A stretch of 64,000 bases of DNA from NCBI GenBank assembly GCA_963666475.2, contig CAXXJM010000001.1, positions 558,001 through 622,000 on the forward strand, in the 5' to 3' direction. This stretch comes from JBFHIZ01 sp963666475 (GTDB lineage: Bacteria; Bacillota; Clostridia; Lachnospirales; Lachnospiraceae). A program made the translations under genes and the position numbers. Below the pieces are notes generated by a model, which did no database searches, was not told the DNA's origin, and worked only from the letters and a program-made list of their open reading frames with translations. Shown in pieces: positions 35,699-44,630 of the stretch. Every line of letters starts with the position of its first letter. Position 1 is the first letter of the stretch.

Positions 35699-37003
35699 CT
35701 ATTGAATAATTTTTTTGATTAGTTTGTTTTTGGTAATAACTTCTTCTGTTAATTCAAACGCATTATGAAGACGTTGTTTTACGGAATCAAGGTTGCGTAA
35801 ATCATTTGCGTAGATAGTAGCCAGTACATCATTCTTTTCAATTGCATCGCCTACTTTCTTAGATAGTACGATCCCTACACCTAAGTCAATTTCACTTTCT
35901 TTGGTCTCTCTTCCACCGCCTAAGAGCAAAGAACAAATTCCGACTTCTAACGAATCAATGGATTTCACGTACCCTTGTTGATCCGAACGAATCTCAATTA
36001 TATTTGATCCAAGTAAGAATTTTTCAGGATGATAGCAATAGGAAGAGTCTCCACCTTGTGTTTCAACGAACTCTGCAAATTTTCGAAGAGCTGAACCATC
36101 TAATATACTTTTTTTCAATTTTTCGCTTGCCTCTTCGATTGTTGTACAAATCTCAGAAACAACAAGCATATGCGCACCTAACACAATACATAGTTCAAAT
36201 AAGTCATCAGGCCCATTTCCCTGTAAAGTATGGATAGCTTCTATTACTTCTAGTGCATTTCCTACTGCAAATCCAAGAGGCTGATCCATATCAGATATAA
36301 TCGCACTTGTATTCTTGCCTGCACCCTTTCCAATTGAAACCATTTCCTCAGCAAGTTTTTGTGCCATTTCTTCTGATTTCATAAAAGCACCACTTCCGGT
36401 TTTTACATCTAATACAATACAATCCGCTCCAGCTGCCAGTTTTTTACTCATGATTGAACTAGCAATCAAAGGTATTGAGTCAACCGTTCCAGTTACGTCA
36501 CGAAGTGCGTATAATTTTTTGTCTGCAGGAGCCAAATCCGTGGTCTGCCCCATGATTGAAATCCCAATTTTATTTACTTGAGAAATGAACTCGTCTTCCG
36601 TAATATTTGTGTGAAATCCAGGAAAACTTTCAAGTTTGTCAATGGTTCCACCTGTGTGACCAAGTCCTCTACCACTCATTTTTGCCACTTTAGCTCCACA
36701 AGCAGCAACCATAGGTGTAAGAACTAATGAAGTTTTGTCACCAACACCACCTGTTGAATGCTTGTCTACTTTTGAGCCAATAATTCCAGACAAATTCAAT
36801 GTATCACCGCTATTTTTCATAGCCATTGTAAGTGAAAGCGTTTCTTGTTCGTTCATGCCTTGAAAATAGATAGCCATTAACAATGCAGACATCTGATAGT
36901 CCGGAATCGAACCATTTGTATATCCATCGATAACAAATTTTATTTCTTCTTCTAAAAGGGGATTCCCATTTCTCTTTTTTACAATTAAATCATATATTCT
37001 CAT
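35699..37003 (-). CDS. pdp: pyrimidine-nucleoside phosphorylase
   Basis: The 434-residue enzyme shows the family start MRIYDLIVKKRNG, the phosphate-binding motif KHSTGGVGDKTSL and SGRGLGHTGGTIDKLES, with the lysine-rich VLDVKTGSGAFMK. It splits uridine and thymidine with phosphate in pyrimidine salvage. The start at 37003 follows TTAGGAG by six bases, which rules out a longer reading that would overlap rlmH by 41 bases. It starts 13 bases after the rlmH stop. Confidence 0.95.
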   Translation of the reverse strand: MRIYDLIVKKRNGNPLLEEEIKFVIDGYTNGSIPDYQMSALLMAIYFQGMNEQETLSLTMAMKNSGDTLNLSGIIGSKVDKHSTGGVGDKTSLVLTPMVAACGAKVAKMSGRGLGHTGGTIDKLESFPGFHTNITEDEFISQVNKIGISIMGQTTDLAPADKKLYALRDVTGTVDSIPLIASSIMSKKLAAGADCIVLDVKTGSGAFMKSEEMAQKLAEEMVSIGKGAGKNTSAIISDMDQPLGFAVGNALEVIEAIHTLQGNGPDDLFELCIVLGAHMLVVSEICTTIEEASEKLKKSILDGSALRKFAEFVETQGGDSSYCYHPEKFLLGSNIIEIRSDQQGYVKSIDSLEVGICSLLLGGGRETKESEIDLGVGIVLSKKVGDAIEKNDVLATIYANDLRNLDSVKQRLHNAFELTEEVITKNKLIKKIIQ

Positions 37004-37016
37004 AGATTCTCCTAAC

Positions 37017-37496
37017 CTACTTATGATAAGGTTCCTTTGCAATAATACGAAATGCACGATATATTTGTTCGGTCAAAATAACACGCATCAATTGATGAGG
37101 AAATGTCATTTTGGAAAAACTTAAATGAAGTTGAGCTTTGCTTGTGATGCTAGAATGAATTCCATTAGAACCGCCGATGACAAACTGAATATGGCTATGT
37201 CCATTAACTTGTAAAGCTGATATCGTATCAGCAAATGACTCCGAAGTATATTCTTTTCCCCGAATTTCTAAAGTGATCAAATATGCACCCAAGGTGATAC
37301 TCTTATCAATTCGCTCGGCTTCCTTCATACGACATATTTCCAAATCGGAATCCGACGGTGAAGAAGGTTCTTTTTCATCGGAGACCTCAGTAATTTGAAA
37401 TGTGCAATATCTTGAAAGTCTCTTTTCATACTCTGCAATAGCATCTCTATAAAATTTTTCTTTGATTTTTCCGACTGCAATAATACTAATCTTCAT
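37017..37496 (-). CDS. rlmH: 23S rRNA (pseudouridine1915-N3)-methyltransferase RlmH
   Basis: The 159-residue protein has exactly the standard RlmH length. It starts MKISIIAVGKIKEKFYRDAI and contains the SAM-binding FVIGGSNGIHSS and the C-terminal LILTEQIYRAFRI-type segment (MRVILTEQIYRAFRI). It methylates helix 69 of 23S rRNA. The start lies inside the last codons of the zinc-ribbon membrane gene, so the two are translationally coupled. Confidence 0.96.
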   Translation of the reverse strand: MKISIIAVGKIKEKFYRDAIAEYEKRLSRYCTFQITEVSDEKEPSSPSDSDLEICRMKEAERIDKSITLGAYLITLEIRGKEYTSESFADTISALQVNGHSHIQFVIGGSNGIHSSITSKAQLHLSFSKMTFPHQLMRVILTEQIYRAFRIIAKEPYHK

Positions 37497-38322
37497 TTTG
37501 ATACAATTCCACATACATGTCTTCAGTAAACTTATCCAAAAATGATTCTTCTAAATTTAAGAACTGATTAGAAATTCTCTTTTTTATCTCTTCAAAACGC
37601 ATAAAAAATTTAATTTCCTCTTGATAAGATTCTTCTGATTCAAAAATTACTTGGTCAATTGCTGCTGATGTTAGGTTTTCTAAAACCCATTTTTTCATCT
37701 CGTTTTCCAGATTTGTTTCTTCTTTTTGAATTTCCATAATCTTTTTAACCATACGAAATGAATGAATTCCCATAATAATAAATATTACAAAAAGCCCACC
37801 TAAAACAATAGACATCATGTTTTTCGTAAAATCATTTATGGATATTGGGATAATTCCTAATTGAAATAAAACTAGAAAAATCAATCCTAATATACCAACA
37901 AAAAGTAATGTCTGCGCAGACGCTTTCACATCTGTCGCTTTTTCACCTTTGTCTTCATATGCCCTGGCATAAGATGGTGTTTTGGCACCCAAGAATTCGG
38001 ATTCATCAGTATCTTCAGCCTCACTCAGTGCTTTTTCTTGTAAGAAAATGCGAATCGCTTGTTTTGCCTTCTCAGCATATTTGGGCTCCATATATAACTC
38101 ATAAACATTTTCTTCATGAACAACTTCTTTTATAAATCCTTCTGGAAGTTTGTTATAGCTTAAAAAAGCTTGCAACTCCAGCAACAAATCTTTGTCTCCA
38201 AATATTAATTTTTGATCATGTATTGTTTCATCTTCAAGATCATCAACCAAATCGCATTTACAGTCACTGCAGGTTTTTATTCCTTCAACATACTCATTTT
38301 TACACTCTGGGCACCAAGGCAT
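37486..38322 (-). CDS. zinc-ribbon protein with two membrane spans, unknown function
   Basis: The 278-residue protein has an N-terminal zinc ribbon (CPEC at residues 4-7 and CSDC near 18), a DUF2007-like segment to about residue 95, two hydrophobic spans near 133-156 and 166-190, and a C-terminal acidic helical domain. The ribbon and the C-terminal domain would both be cytoplasmic. I do not know its role. AAAGGAG precedes the ATG. It lies between the Nfn pair and rlmH, overlapping rlmH by 11 bases. Confidence 0.78.
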   Translation of the reverse strand: MPWCPECKNEYVEGIKTCSDCKCDLVDDLEDETIHDQKLIFGDKDLLLELQAFLSYNKLPEGFIKEVVHEENVYELYMEPKYAEKAKQAIRIFLQEKALSEAEDTDESEFLGAKTPSYARAYEDKGEKATDVKASAQTLLFVGILGLIFLVLFQLGIIPISINDFTKNMMSIVLGGLFVIFIIMGIHSFRMVKKIMEIQKEETNLENEMKKWVLENLTSAAIDQVIFESEESYQEEIKFFMRFEEIKKRISNQFLNLEESFLDKFTEDMYVELYQNED

Positions 38323-38347
38323 TTTATTTCTCCTTTATCATCCTGAA

Positions 38348-39730
38348 TTATTTGTTCAAATACTCATCGATACTTTTTGCTGCAGTCTTTCCCGCTCCCA
38401 TTGCTAAGATTACAGTAGCAGCACCAGTTACGATATCGCCTCCAGCATAAACTTTTTCTTTTGAAGTTGCACCGGTATCTTCATTTATTACAACACATTT
38501 TCTACGATTGACTTCCAATCCTTTTGTCGTAGATGAAATCAATGGATTTGGAGATGTTCCAAGAGACATAATTACGGCCCCGGTATCAAGTTCAAATTCT
38601 GAGCCTTTTACTTCCACTGGGCTTCTTCGACCAGAAGCATCTGGTTCTCCTAATTCCATCCTTATACAACGAATTCCTTTTACCCAACCAGATTCATCCG
38701 TTAATATTTCTGTAGGGTTTGTCAAAAACTCAAATTGAATTCCTTCTTCTTTTGCATGATGGACTTCTTCAATTCTTGCTGGTAATTCCTCTTCGCTTCT
38801 TCGATACACGACGGTCACCTCTGAACCTAGTCGAAGTGCAGTTCTTGCAGCATCCATCGCCACATTTCCACCACCAACAACAACTAAATTTTTTGGTGCC
38901 ATAATTGGTGTCGTAGAATTTTCCTTCCAGGCCATCATCAAATTACTTCTTGTCAAATATTCATTTGCTGAAAAAACTCCATTTGCTTGCTCTCCAGGAA
39001 TTCCCATAAATCGAGGAAGTCCGGCTCCCGAACCAATAAACACAGCATCAAATTTTTCTTCTTCAATTAACTGATCTATGGTTACTGCTCGACCTACAAC
39101 AACGTTTGTCTCAATTTTGACGCCAAGTTTCTTTACATTTTCAATTTCTTTTTCTACGACTTCTGCTTTTGGCAAGCGGAATTCTGGGATGCCATAAACA
39201 AGTACTCCGCCTGGTTTATGTAGCGCTTCAAATATGGTTACGTGATATCCTTTTTTAGCCAAATCACCTGCACAAGATAGCCCCGCTGGTCCGGCACCAA
39301 TCACCGCAACTTTTTGTTCTTTTTTTGTTTCTTGAGGAAGAGATGAAATACCATGTTCTCTTGCCCAATCCGCAACAAAGCGTTCTAATTTTCCAATTGC
39401 AACAGCTTCTCCTTTGATTCCACGAATACATTTCGCCTCACACTGTCGTTCTTGTGGACAAACCCTTCCACATACTGCAGGTAAGGATGATGATTCATCG
39501 ATAATCCGAAAAGCACTTTCAAAATTTCTGTTTACCACTTCTTGAATGAATGCCGGAATATTAATTGAAACTGGGCATCCTAAGATACATTTTGCATTCT
39601 TGCAGTTCAAACATCTTGTTGCTTCAGCTACTGCTTCTTCCTCATTATATCCATAACAAACTTCTTCAAAATTTTTCGCTCTTAGTTTTGCATCCTGTTC
39701 ACGAACAGGAATTTTTTTTAATACATCCAT
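38348..39730 (-). CDS. nfnB: Nfn transhydrogenase large subunit (glutamate synthase small-chain-like)
   Basis: The 460-residue protein has an N-terminal segment with two [4Fe-4S] cysteine groups (CLNCKNAKCILGCP and CGRVCPQERQCEAKC), an FAD motif GAGPAGLSCAG and an NADPH motif GGGNVAMDAART. Alone it would be labelled glutamate synthase small chain, but the directly preceding NfnA-type gene makes the ferredoxin:NADP oxidoreductase Nfn the better call. GGAGG lies eight bases before the ATG at 39730; a GTG at 39745 is part of that site. It overlaps nfnA's last base region with no gap. Confidence 0.88.
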   Translation of the reverse strand: MDVLKKIPVREQDAKLRAKNFEEVCYGYNEEEAVAEATRCLNCKNAKCILGCPVSINIPAFIQEVVNRNFESAFRIIDESSSLPAVCGRVCPQERQCEAKCIRGIKGEAVAIGKLERFVADWAREHGISSLPQETKKEQKVAVIGAGPAGLSCAGDLAKKGYHVTIFEALHKPGGVLVYGIPEFRLPKAEVVEKEIENVKKLGVKIETNVVVGRAVTIDQLIEEEKFDAVFIGSGAGLPRFMGIPGEQANGVFSANEYLTRSNLMMAWKENSTTPIMAPKNLVVVGGGNVAMDAARTALRLGSEVTVVYRRSEEELPARIEEVHHAKEEGIQFEFLTNPTEILTDESGWVKGIRCIRMELGEPDASGRRSPVEVKGSEFELDTGAVIMSLGTSPNPLISSTTKGLEVNRRKCVVINEDTGATSKEKVYAGGDIVTGAATVILAMGAGKTAAKSIDEYLNK

Positions 39731-39731
39731 C

Positions 39732-40628
39732 TTATCTACCTCCACATCTTTCTTTCGAATGATGTGTATCTCCTTCTATTTGACGCAATTTAGAACGCCC
39801 TTCATTAGTCTTATACATTTGCTGGCGCCTCATTGCTTGATCGAAATCTACTAAATGGCCATCAAATTCAGGACCATCTACACAAGCAAATTTTATTTCG
39901 TCACCTATTTGAACACGACATGCACCGCACATACCAGTTCCGTCTACCATAATAGGATTTAAACTGACAATAGTTGGCAGGTTATATTTTTTAGTCGTCA
40001 AACAAGCAAATTTCATCATAATCATCGGACCAATCGCAACACATAAATCGTAATTTTTGTGTTCGTTTTCAATCAGTTCTTCAATAACTTTTGTAACAAG
40101 ACCGTGTTTTCCATAGGAACCGTCATCTGTTGTAATATATAAATTACCTGCAACACTCTTCATTTCTTCTTCTAAAATCAAAGTATCTTTTGACCTTGTA
40201 CCAATAATTACATCGGCTTGTATGCCTTTTTCATGCAACCATTTTACTTGCGGATATACAGGCGCAGTTCCAACGCCTCCTGCTACGAATAAAATGCGTT
40301 TCTGTGCAATCTCAGGGTCATGTACAAACTCTGAGGGATTTCCTAATGGGCCTACAAGATCCGCAAATGAATCTCCTACATTTAACTCACACATTTTCAT
40401 TGTTGCTTCTCCCATGACCTGATAAACGATGGTTACGGTTTCTTTGATACGATCATAATCACAGATTGTAAGTGGAATACGTTCAGCATGTTCATCAGTT
40501 CTCACAATTAGAAATTGACCTGGTAAACAAGATGCAGATAATCTTTTTGCATGTATCTCCATTAAATAAATATTATCAGTTAATTTTTCAGATTTCATAA
40601 TTTCAAATTTCTTAATATTCTCTTTCAT
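39732..40628 (-). CDS. nfnA: Nfn transhydrogenase small subunit (dihydroorotate dehydrogenase electron-transfer-like)
   Basis: The 298-residue protein has a ferredoxin-reductase-type FAD and NAD domain (ERIPLTICDYD, FVAGGVGTAPVYPQV) and a C-terminal [2Fe-2S] loop with GTGMCGACRVQIGDEIKFACVDGPEFDG. Together with the next gene it matches NfnA/NfnB, which bifurcates electrons from NADPH to ferredoxin and NAD in anaerobes. GCGAGG precedes the ATG. The nfnB start lies one base past its stop codon region, showing tight coupling. Confidence 0.88.
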   Translation of the reverse strand: MKENIKKFEIMKSEKLTDNIYLMEIHAKRLSASCLPGQFLIVRTDEHAERIPLTICDYDRIKETVTIVYQVMGEATMKMCELNVGDSFADLVGPLGNPSEFVHDPEIAQKRILFVAGGVGTAPVYPQVKWLHEKGIQADVIIGTRSKDTLILEEEMKSVAGNLYITTDDGSYGKHGLVTKVIEELIENEHKNYDLCVAIGPMIMMKFACLTTKKYNLPTIVSLNPIMVDGTGMCGACRVQIGDEIKFACVDGPEFDGHLVDFDQAMRRQQMYKTNEGRSKLRQIEGDTHHSKERCGGR

Positions 40629-40653
40629 CTTTACCTCGCACTACTATATCTTA

Positions 40654-42042
40654 TCATTCATACACAAAAAATGCATCATTATCATCGTTTGAAACATGAT
40701 ACACAGCGTACGTATACATATTAACACCGTATAAATCACCACTTTTTTTACGAACTTCACCGGATTTTTCATACCATTCTTCAACTAAATAATAAGGCTG
40801 TCCTTGGAATCCAAAAGCTGCATCAATTGAATACGTATATCTTTCCGATTTGTCATTATCATAACCATTTAAATCATCAATTAAACCAAGACTAAATTGA
40901 TATTTGTACATCTGCGCTAATGCTTGATCCACTTCAAAATCAGCAGGTAAAAGTAATTCTACATCTCTTCTGGTTTCACGACTCATTTCCCCTGAATTGT
41001 TTATTGTAACACAACGAAGAGTAAATTTTCCAAGAGGCATTGCGATTGGTCCAACATATTCCTTGCTATCTAAGGTTACTTCCGTACCATCCAAAGTATA
41101 GAGCACTTTACAGCCTTTCTGTACTTCAATTACAATTGATTTTGCATTGGTTGTTAGTCCACTATATATATTCACGGACGGTGCATACGGTTTTGATAAA
41201 TCAATATGAAAAGTTCCTTTTGCAACATCACTCTTTGTACCCATTTCGCTAACAAATATAGCAGAAATAATATAGGTTCCCTCATCAAGTGTAATTGGAT
41301 CCTGATATATAAGGCTGTCTGTATTCGGAATACTTCCATCCAATGTGTAAAAAATAGTTCCATTTATTGAGGTATTTAATTGTAACGTTATTTTATTATA
41401 ATAAGTACCCTCACTGCAACTAAAAGATGGAATTTCAGTTAAAAAATTTTTATATGCATTGTAAATATCGTTATTATTTGAAGAACGAACTAAACTTTCA
41501 ATAGAATCTAAGTTCTGTTCTTCTATTTCTAATTGAATTAGGTTATCATACACAGAAAACGTTGTAAACCCTTCAGTAATCATTTGTTCCAACAACTCTT
41601 TTGCCGTTGATTGATCATTGTTTTTTAAGAGATAGTCTACTTTTAACATTTTTAAATCATAATTTTCAGTGCGCATTTCGATTGCCTGGTCTAAATAAGA
41701 AATTGCTTCATCCAAAGATCCAGATTCACCATAATCCAATGCTTTCTTATAAACATAATCAAAACTGGAATGAATATAAGAGTTTATCATCATAAAAGCA
41801 AGCAAAACTGTTGCTAATAAAATAAAAATAACAACAAAAACACGCTTCGCTTTCTGCTTATTTATCGTATGTTTTAGATGAATGTCAAAACCTTCCTTTT
41901 CATCGTCATGTATAATTGAAAAGGAATGAATTTGATCTTCTAGCTCAAGTTCATAATCAGGAACGAACTGAATTTCTTTCCCACATTTTGAGCAATAAAA
42001 TTTTCCTTCATCTAATTCGGTTTCACAATTTGGACACTTCAT
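40654..42042 (-). CDS. zinc-ribbon, one-span, TPR and chitobiase-C-like domain protein
   Basis: The 462-residue protein begins with a zinc ribbon (CPNC at 3-6, CSKC near 17-20), a single membrane span near residues 66-86, TPR-like helices about 95-190, then two chitobiase/beta-hexosaminidase C-terminal-type repeats (FYTLDGSIPNTDS and LYTLDGTEVTLDS) and a C-terminal domain to 462. The ribbon is cytoplasmic and the repeats are extracellular. Such repeats are non-catalytic immunoglobulin-like modules. Function is unknown. GGAG precedes the ATG; folD lies upstream and nfnA downstream. Confidence 0.8.
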   Translation of the reverse strand: MKCPNCETELDEGKFYCSKCGKEIQFVPDYELELEDQIHSFSIIHDDEKEGFDIHLKHTINKQKAKRVFVVIFILLATVLLAFMMINSYIHSSFDYVYKKALDYGESGSLDEAISYLDQAIEMRTENYDLKMLKVDYLLKNNDQSTAKELLEQMITEGFTTFSVYDNLIQLEIEEQNLDSIESLVRSSNNNDIYNAYKNFLTEIPSFSCSEGTYYNKITLQLNTSINGTIFYTLDGSIPNTDSLIYQDPITLDEGTYIISAIFVSEMGTKSDVAKGTFHIDLSKPYAPSVNIYSGLTTNAKSIVIEVQKGCKVLYTLDGTEVTLDSKEYVGPIAMPLGKFTLRCVTINNSGEMSRETRRDVELLLPADFEVDQALAQMYKYQFSLGLIDDLNGYDNDKSERYTYSIDAAFGFQGQPYYLVEEWYEKSGEVRKKSGDLYGVNMYTYAVYHVSNDDNDAFFVYE

Positions 42043-42052
42043 ATTGGCTCCA

Positions 42053-42892
42053 TTATTTCTTTGAAACTGCCTCGACTAAATTGTTCATTAACATAGCAAT
42101 TGTCATCGGACCTACACCACCAGGAACTGGAGTAATATAGGAACAAGCATCTTTTACATCTTCAAAATCCACATCACCACATAATTTTTGATCTTCTGTA
42201 CGATGCATTCCAACATCTATTACGACTGCTCCATCTTTTACATACGAACGATCAATCATCTTTGGTTTACCTACCGCAACGACAAGAATATCCGCACGTT
42301 TACAAATAGTTTTCAGATCTTTTGTTTTTGAATGAGCAATTGTTACTGTTCCATTCTCTCTTAATAGTAATATTGACATTGGCTTCCCAACAATATTACT
42401 TCTTCCTACTACAACACATTCTTTACCCGCAATCTCAATATTACTTCTTTTTAGCAATTGAATTACTCCTGCTGGTGTACAAGACACAAATCCAGGTTGG
42501 CCAATACAAAGAGCACCAACACTTTGCGGATGAAAGCCATCGACATCTTTGAGTGGAGAAATTGCTTGAATTACTTTGTTTTCATCCATATGAGCTGGTA
42601 AAGGTAATTGAACTAAAATTCCGTGTACATTTGGATCTTCATTTAGTGCGGTAACCAGATCAAGCAATTCTTTCTCAGGTATAGATTCATCCAATTCATA
42701 AGATTTTGATTCGATTCCAATATACGCACATGCATTTTTTTTATTTCTTACGTAAACAGTAGACGCTGGGTCTGTACCAACTTGTACAACTGCAAGACAA
42801 CAATAAATCCCTTCATTTTTCAACTCAGATACTTTTTGCTTTAATTCGTCTTTAATATTCTTTGATATTTCTTTTCCATCTATTATTTTCAT
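42053..42892 (-). CDS. folD: methylenetetrahydrofolate dehydrogenase/cyclohydrolase
   Basis: The 279-residue bifunctional enzyme has the catalytic lysine region VYVRNKKNACAYIGI, the motif GILVQLPLPAH, the NADP site VVGRSNIVGKPMSILL and the C-terminal TPVPGGVGPMTIAMLM. It interconverts methylene-, methenyl- and formyl-tetrahydrofolate. It follows fhs by 31 bases, giving a one-carbon pair. AAAGG precedes the ATG at 12 bases. Confidence 0.97.
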   Translation of the reverse strand: MKIIDGKEISKNIKDELKQKVSELKNEGIYCCLAVVQVGTDPASTVYVRNKKNACAYIGIESKSYELDESIPEKELLDLVTALNEDPNVHGILVQLPLPAHMDENKVIQAISPLKDVDGFHPQSVGALCIGQPGFVSCTPAGVIQLLKRSNIEIAGKECVVVGRSNIVGKPMSILLLRENGTVTIAHSKTKDLKTICKRADILVVAVGKPKMIDRSYVKDGAVVIDVGMHRTEDQKLCGDVDFEDVKDACSYITPVPGGVGPMTIAMLMNNLVEAVSKK

Positions 42893-42923
42893 CTGATGTC
42901 AACCTTTCAAAAAAGTTCTAGAG

Positions 42924-44594
42924 TTAAAATAAACCTACGATTTTATCATTTTCATCTACATCGATTCGATGTGCAGCAGGTTCTTTTGGTAGTCCTGGCA
43001 TAGTCATAACTGCTCCAGTTAATACAACAACAAAGCCTGCGCCAGCAGAAACATAGACATCTCTTACCGATACGGTAAACCCAGATGGTCGTCCTAAAAG
43101 TGCTGGGTCATCTGACAAGGAATATTGTGTTTTTGCCATACATACTGGGAAATGTCCATAGCCCAATTTTTCTAATTTCTTAATTTTATTCATTACGGAA
43201 GTTGGTACAGAAATATCATCTGCACCATATATTTCCTGAGAGACGGTGCGAATTTTTTCTACCAAATTCATCTCATTCGGATATAAAACTTCAAAATTAC
43301 TTTCTTTTTGTTCTAGTGTTTGAATCACAAGGTTTGCAAGATCAATTCCACCATCACCACCATGTTCCCAAACTTTTGAAATTGCAAAATCGCATCCTAA
43401 TTTTTCACAAAATTCTTTGACGAAAGTAATTTCTTCATCAGAATCGGTAAGGAAAGCATTTACACTTACAATAATTGGAACTTTATATTTCTGTATATTT
43501 AGAATATGTTTTTCGAGATTTACAATTCCCTTTTTTAAAGCATCAAGATCTGGAATGGATAACTCCGTCTTCGCTATTCCACCATTATATTTTAAAGCAC
43601 GGATAGTAGCTACCAATACAACTGCGTCTGGTTTTAAATTTGCAGAACGGCACTTGATATCAAAAAACTTTTCCGCTCCAAGATCTGCACCAAAACCAGC
43701 TTCTGTAATACAGTAATCTGCCATTTTTAAGGCGGTTTTTGTAGCAATTACACTATTACAACCATGTGCAATATTTGCAAATGGCCCACCGTGAATAATT
43801 GCTGGCGTATGCTCCAATGTCTGGATCAAGTTGGGTTTCAAAGCATCTTTAAGAAGGGCAGCCATAGAACCAACTGCCTGCAAGTCTTTTGCTGTCACTG
43901 GATCACCATCCATGTTATAAGCAACAACAATCTCGCCCAGACGTTTTTTTAAATCCATCATGTCTTCGGCCAGACAAAAAACAGCCATGATTTCTGAAGC
44001 AACGGAGATAACAAAATGGTCTTCTCGAACGAACCCATCCGCTTTTGAACCTAATCCAACAACAGTATTTCTTAAACTGCGATCATTTAAATCTACACAT
44101 CGTTTCCAAATAATTTGTCTGGTGTCAATATGAAGTTCGTTTCCATGGTGGATATGATTATCAATTAAGGCAGCAAGTAAATTATTTGCAGAAGTTATTG
44201 CATGAAAATCGCCAGTAAAATGAAGATTTAAATCTTCCATCGGAACAACTTGCGCATAACCACCTCCGGCAGCTCCTCCTTTTATTCCAAAGCAAGGGCC
44301 AAGTGAAGGTTCACGAAGAGCAATGATTGCTTTTTTGTTTAATTTCCCAAATGCTTGTCCAAGCCCTACGGTAGTTGTTGTTTTTCCTTCGCCTGCTGGT
44401 GTTGGATTGATGGCAGTTACCAGAATTAGTTTACCGTCCGGATTACTTTTGATTTTTTCAATATATTCATTTGAAATTTTCGCCTTGTATTTTCCGTATA
44501 ATTCTAACTCATCAACCTCGATGGATAAAGAATTTGCAATTGATTGAATTGGTTCCATTTTTGCTTCTTGAGCAATTTGAATGTCTGATTTCAA
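42924..44594 (-). CDS. fhs: formate-tetrahydrofolate ligase
   Basis: The 556-residue enzyme has the ATP motif INPTPAGEGKTTTTVGL, the folate region LREPSLGPCFGIKGGAAGGGYAQVVPMED and the C-terminal TGAVMTMPGLPKEP. It joins formate to tetrahydrofolate. The start is TTG at 44594, six bases after AGGAGG. An ATG between the site and the TTG is out of frame and reads ATG-TTT-TGA, so it cannot be the start. It precedes folD. Confidence 0.97.
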   Translation of the reverse strand: MKSDIQIAQEAKMEPIQSIANSLSIEVDELELYGKYKAKISNEYIEKIKSNPDGKLILVTAINPTPAGEGKTTTTVGLGQAFGKLNKKAIIALREPSLGPCFGIKGGAAGGGYAQVVPMEDLNLHFTGDFHAITSANNLLAALIDNHIHHGNELHIDTRQIIWKRCVDLNDRSLRNTVVGLGSKADGFVREDHFVISVASEIMAVFCLAEDMMDLKKRLGEIVVAYNMDGDPVTAKDLQAVGSMAALLKDALKPNLIQTLEHTPAIIHGGPFANIAHGCNSVIATKTALKMADYCITEAGFGADLGAEKFFDIKCRSANLKPDAVVLVATIRALKYNGGIAKTELSIPDLDALKKGIVNLEKHILNIQKYKVPIIVSVNAFLTDSDEEITFVKEFCEKLGCDFAISKVWEHGGDGGIDLANLVIQTLEQKESNFEVLYPNEMNLVEKIRTVSQEIYGADDISVPTSVMNKIKKLEKLGYGHFPVCMAKTQYSLSDDPALLGRPSGFTVSVRDVYVSAGAGFVVVLTGAVMTMPGLPKEPAAHRIDVDENDKIVGLF

Positions 44595-44630
44595 AACATG
44601 CCTCCTATGGTCGTTCTTATGAAATAATTA

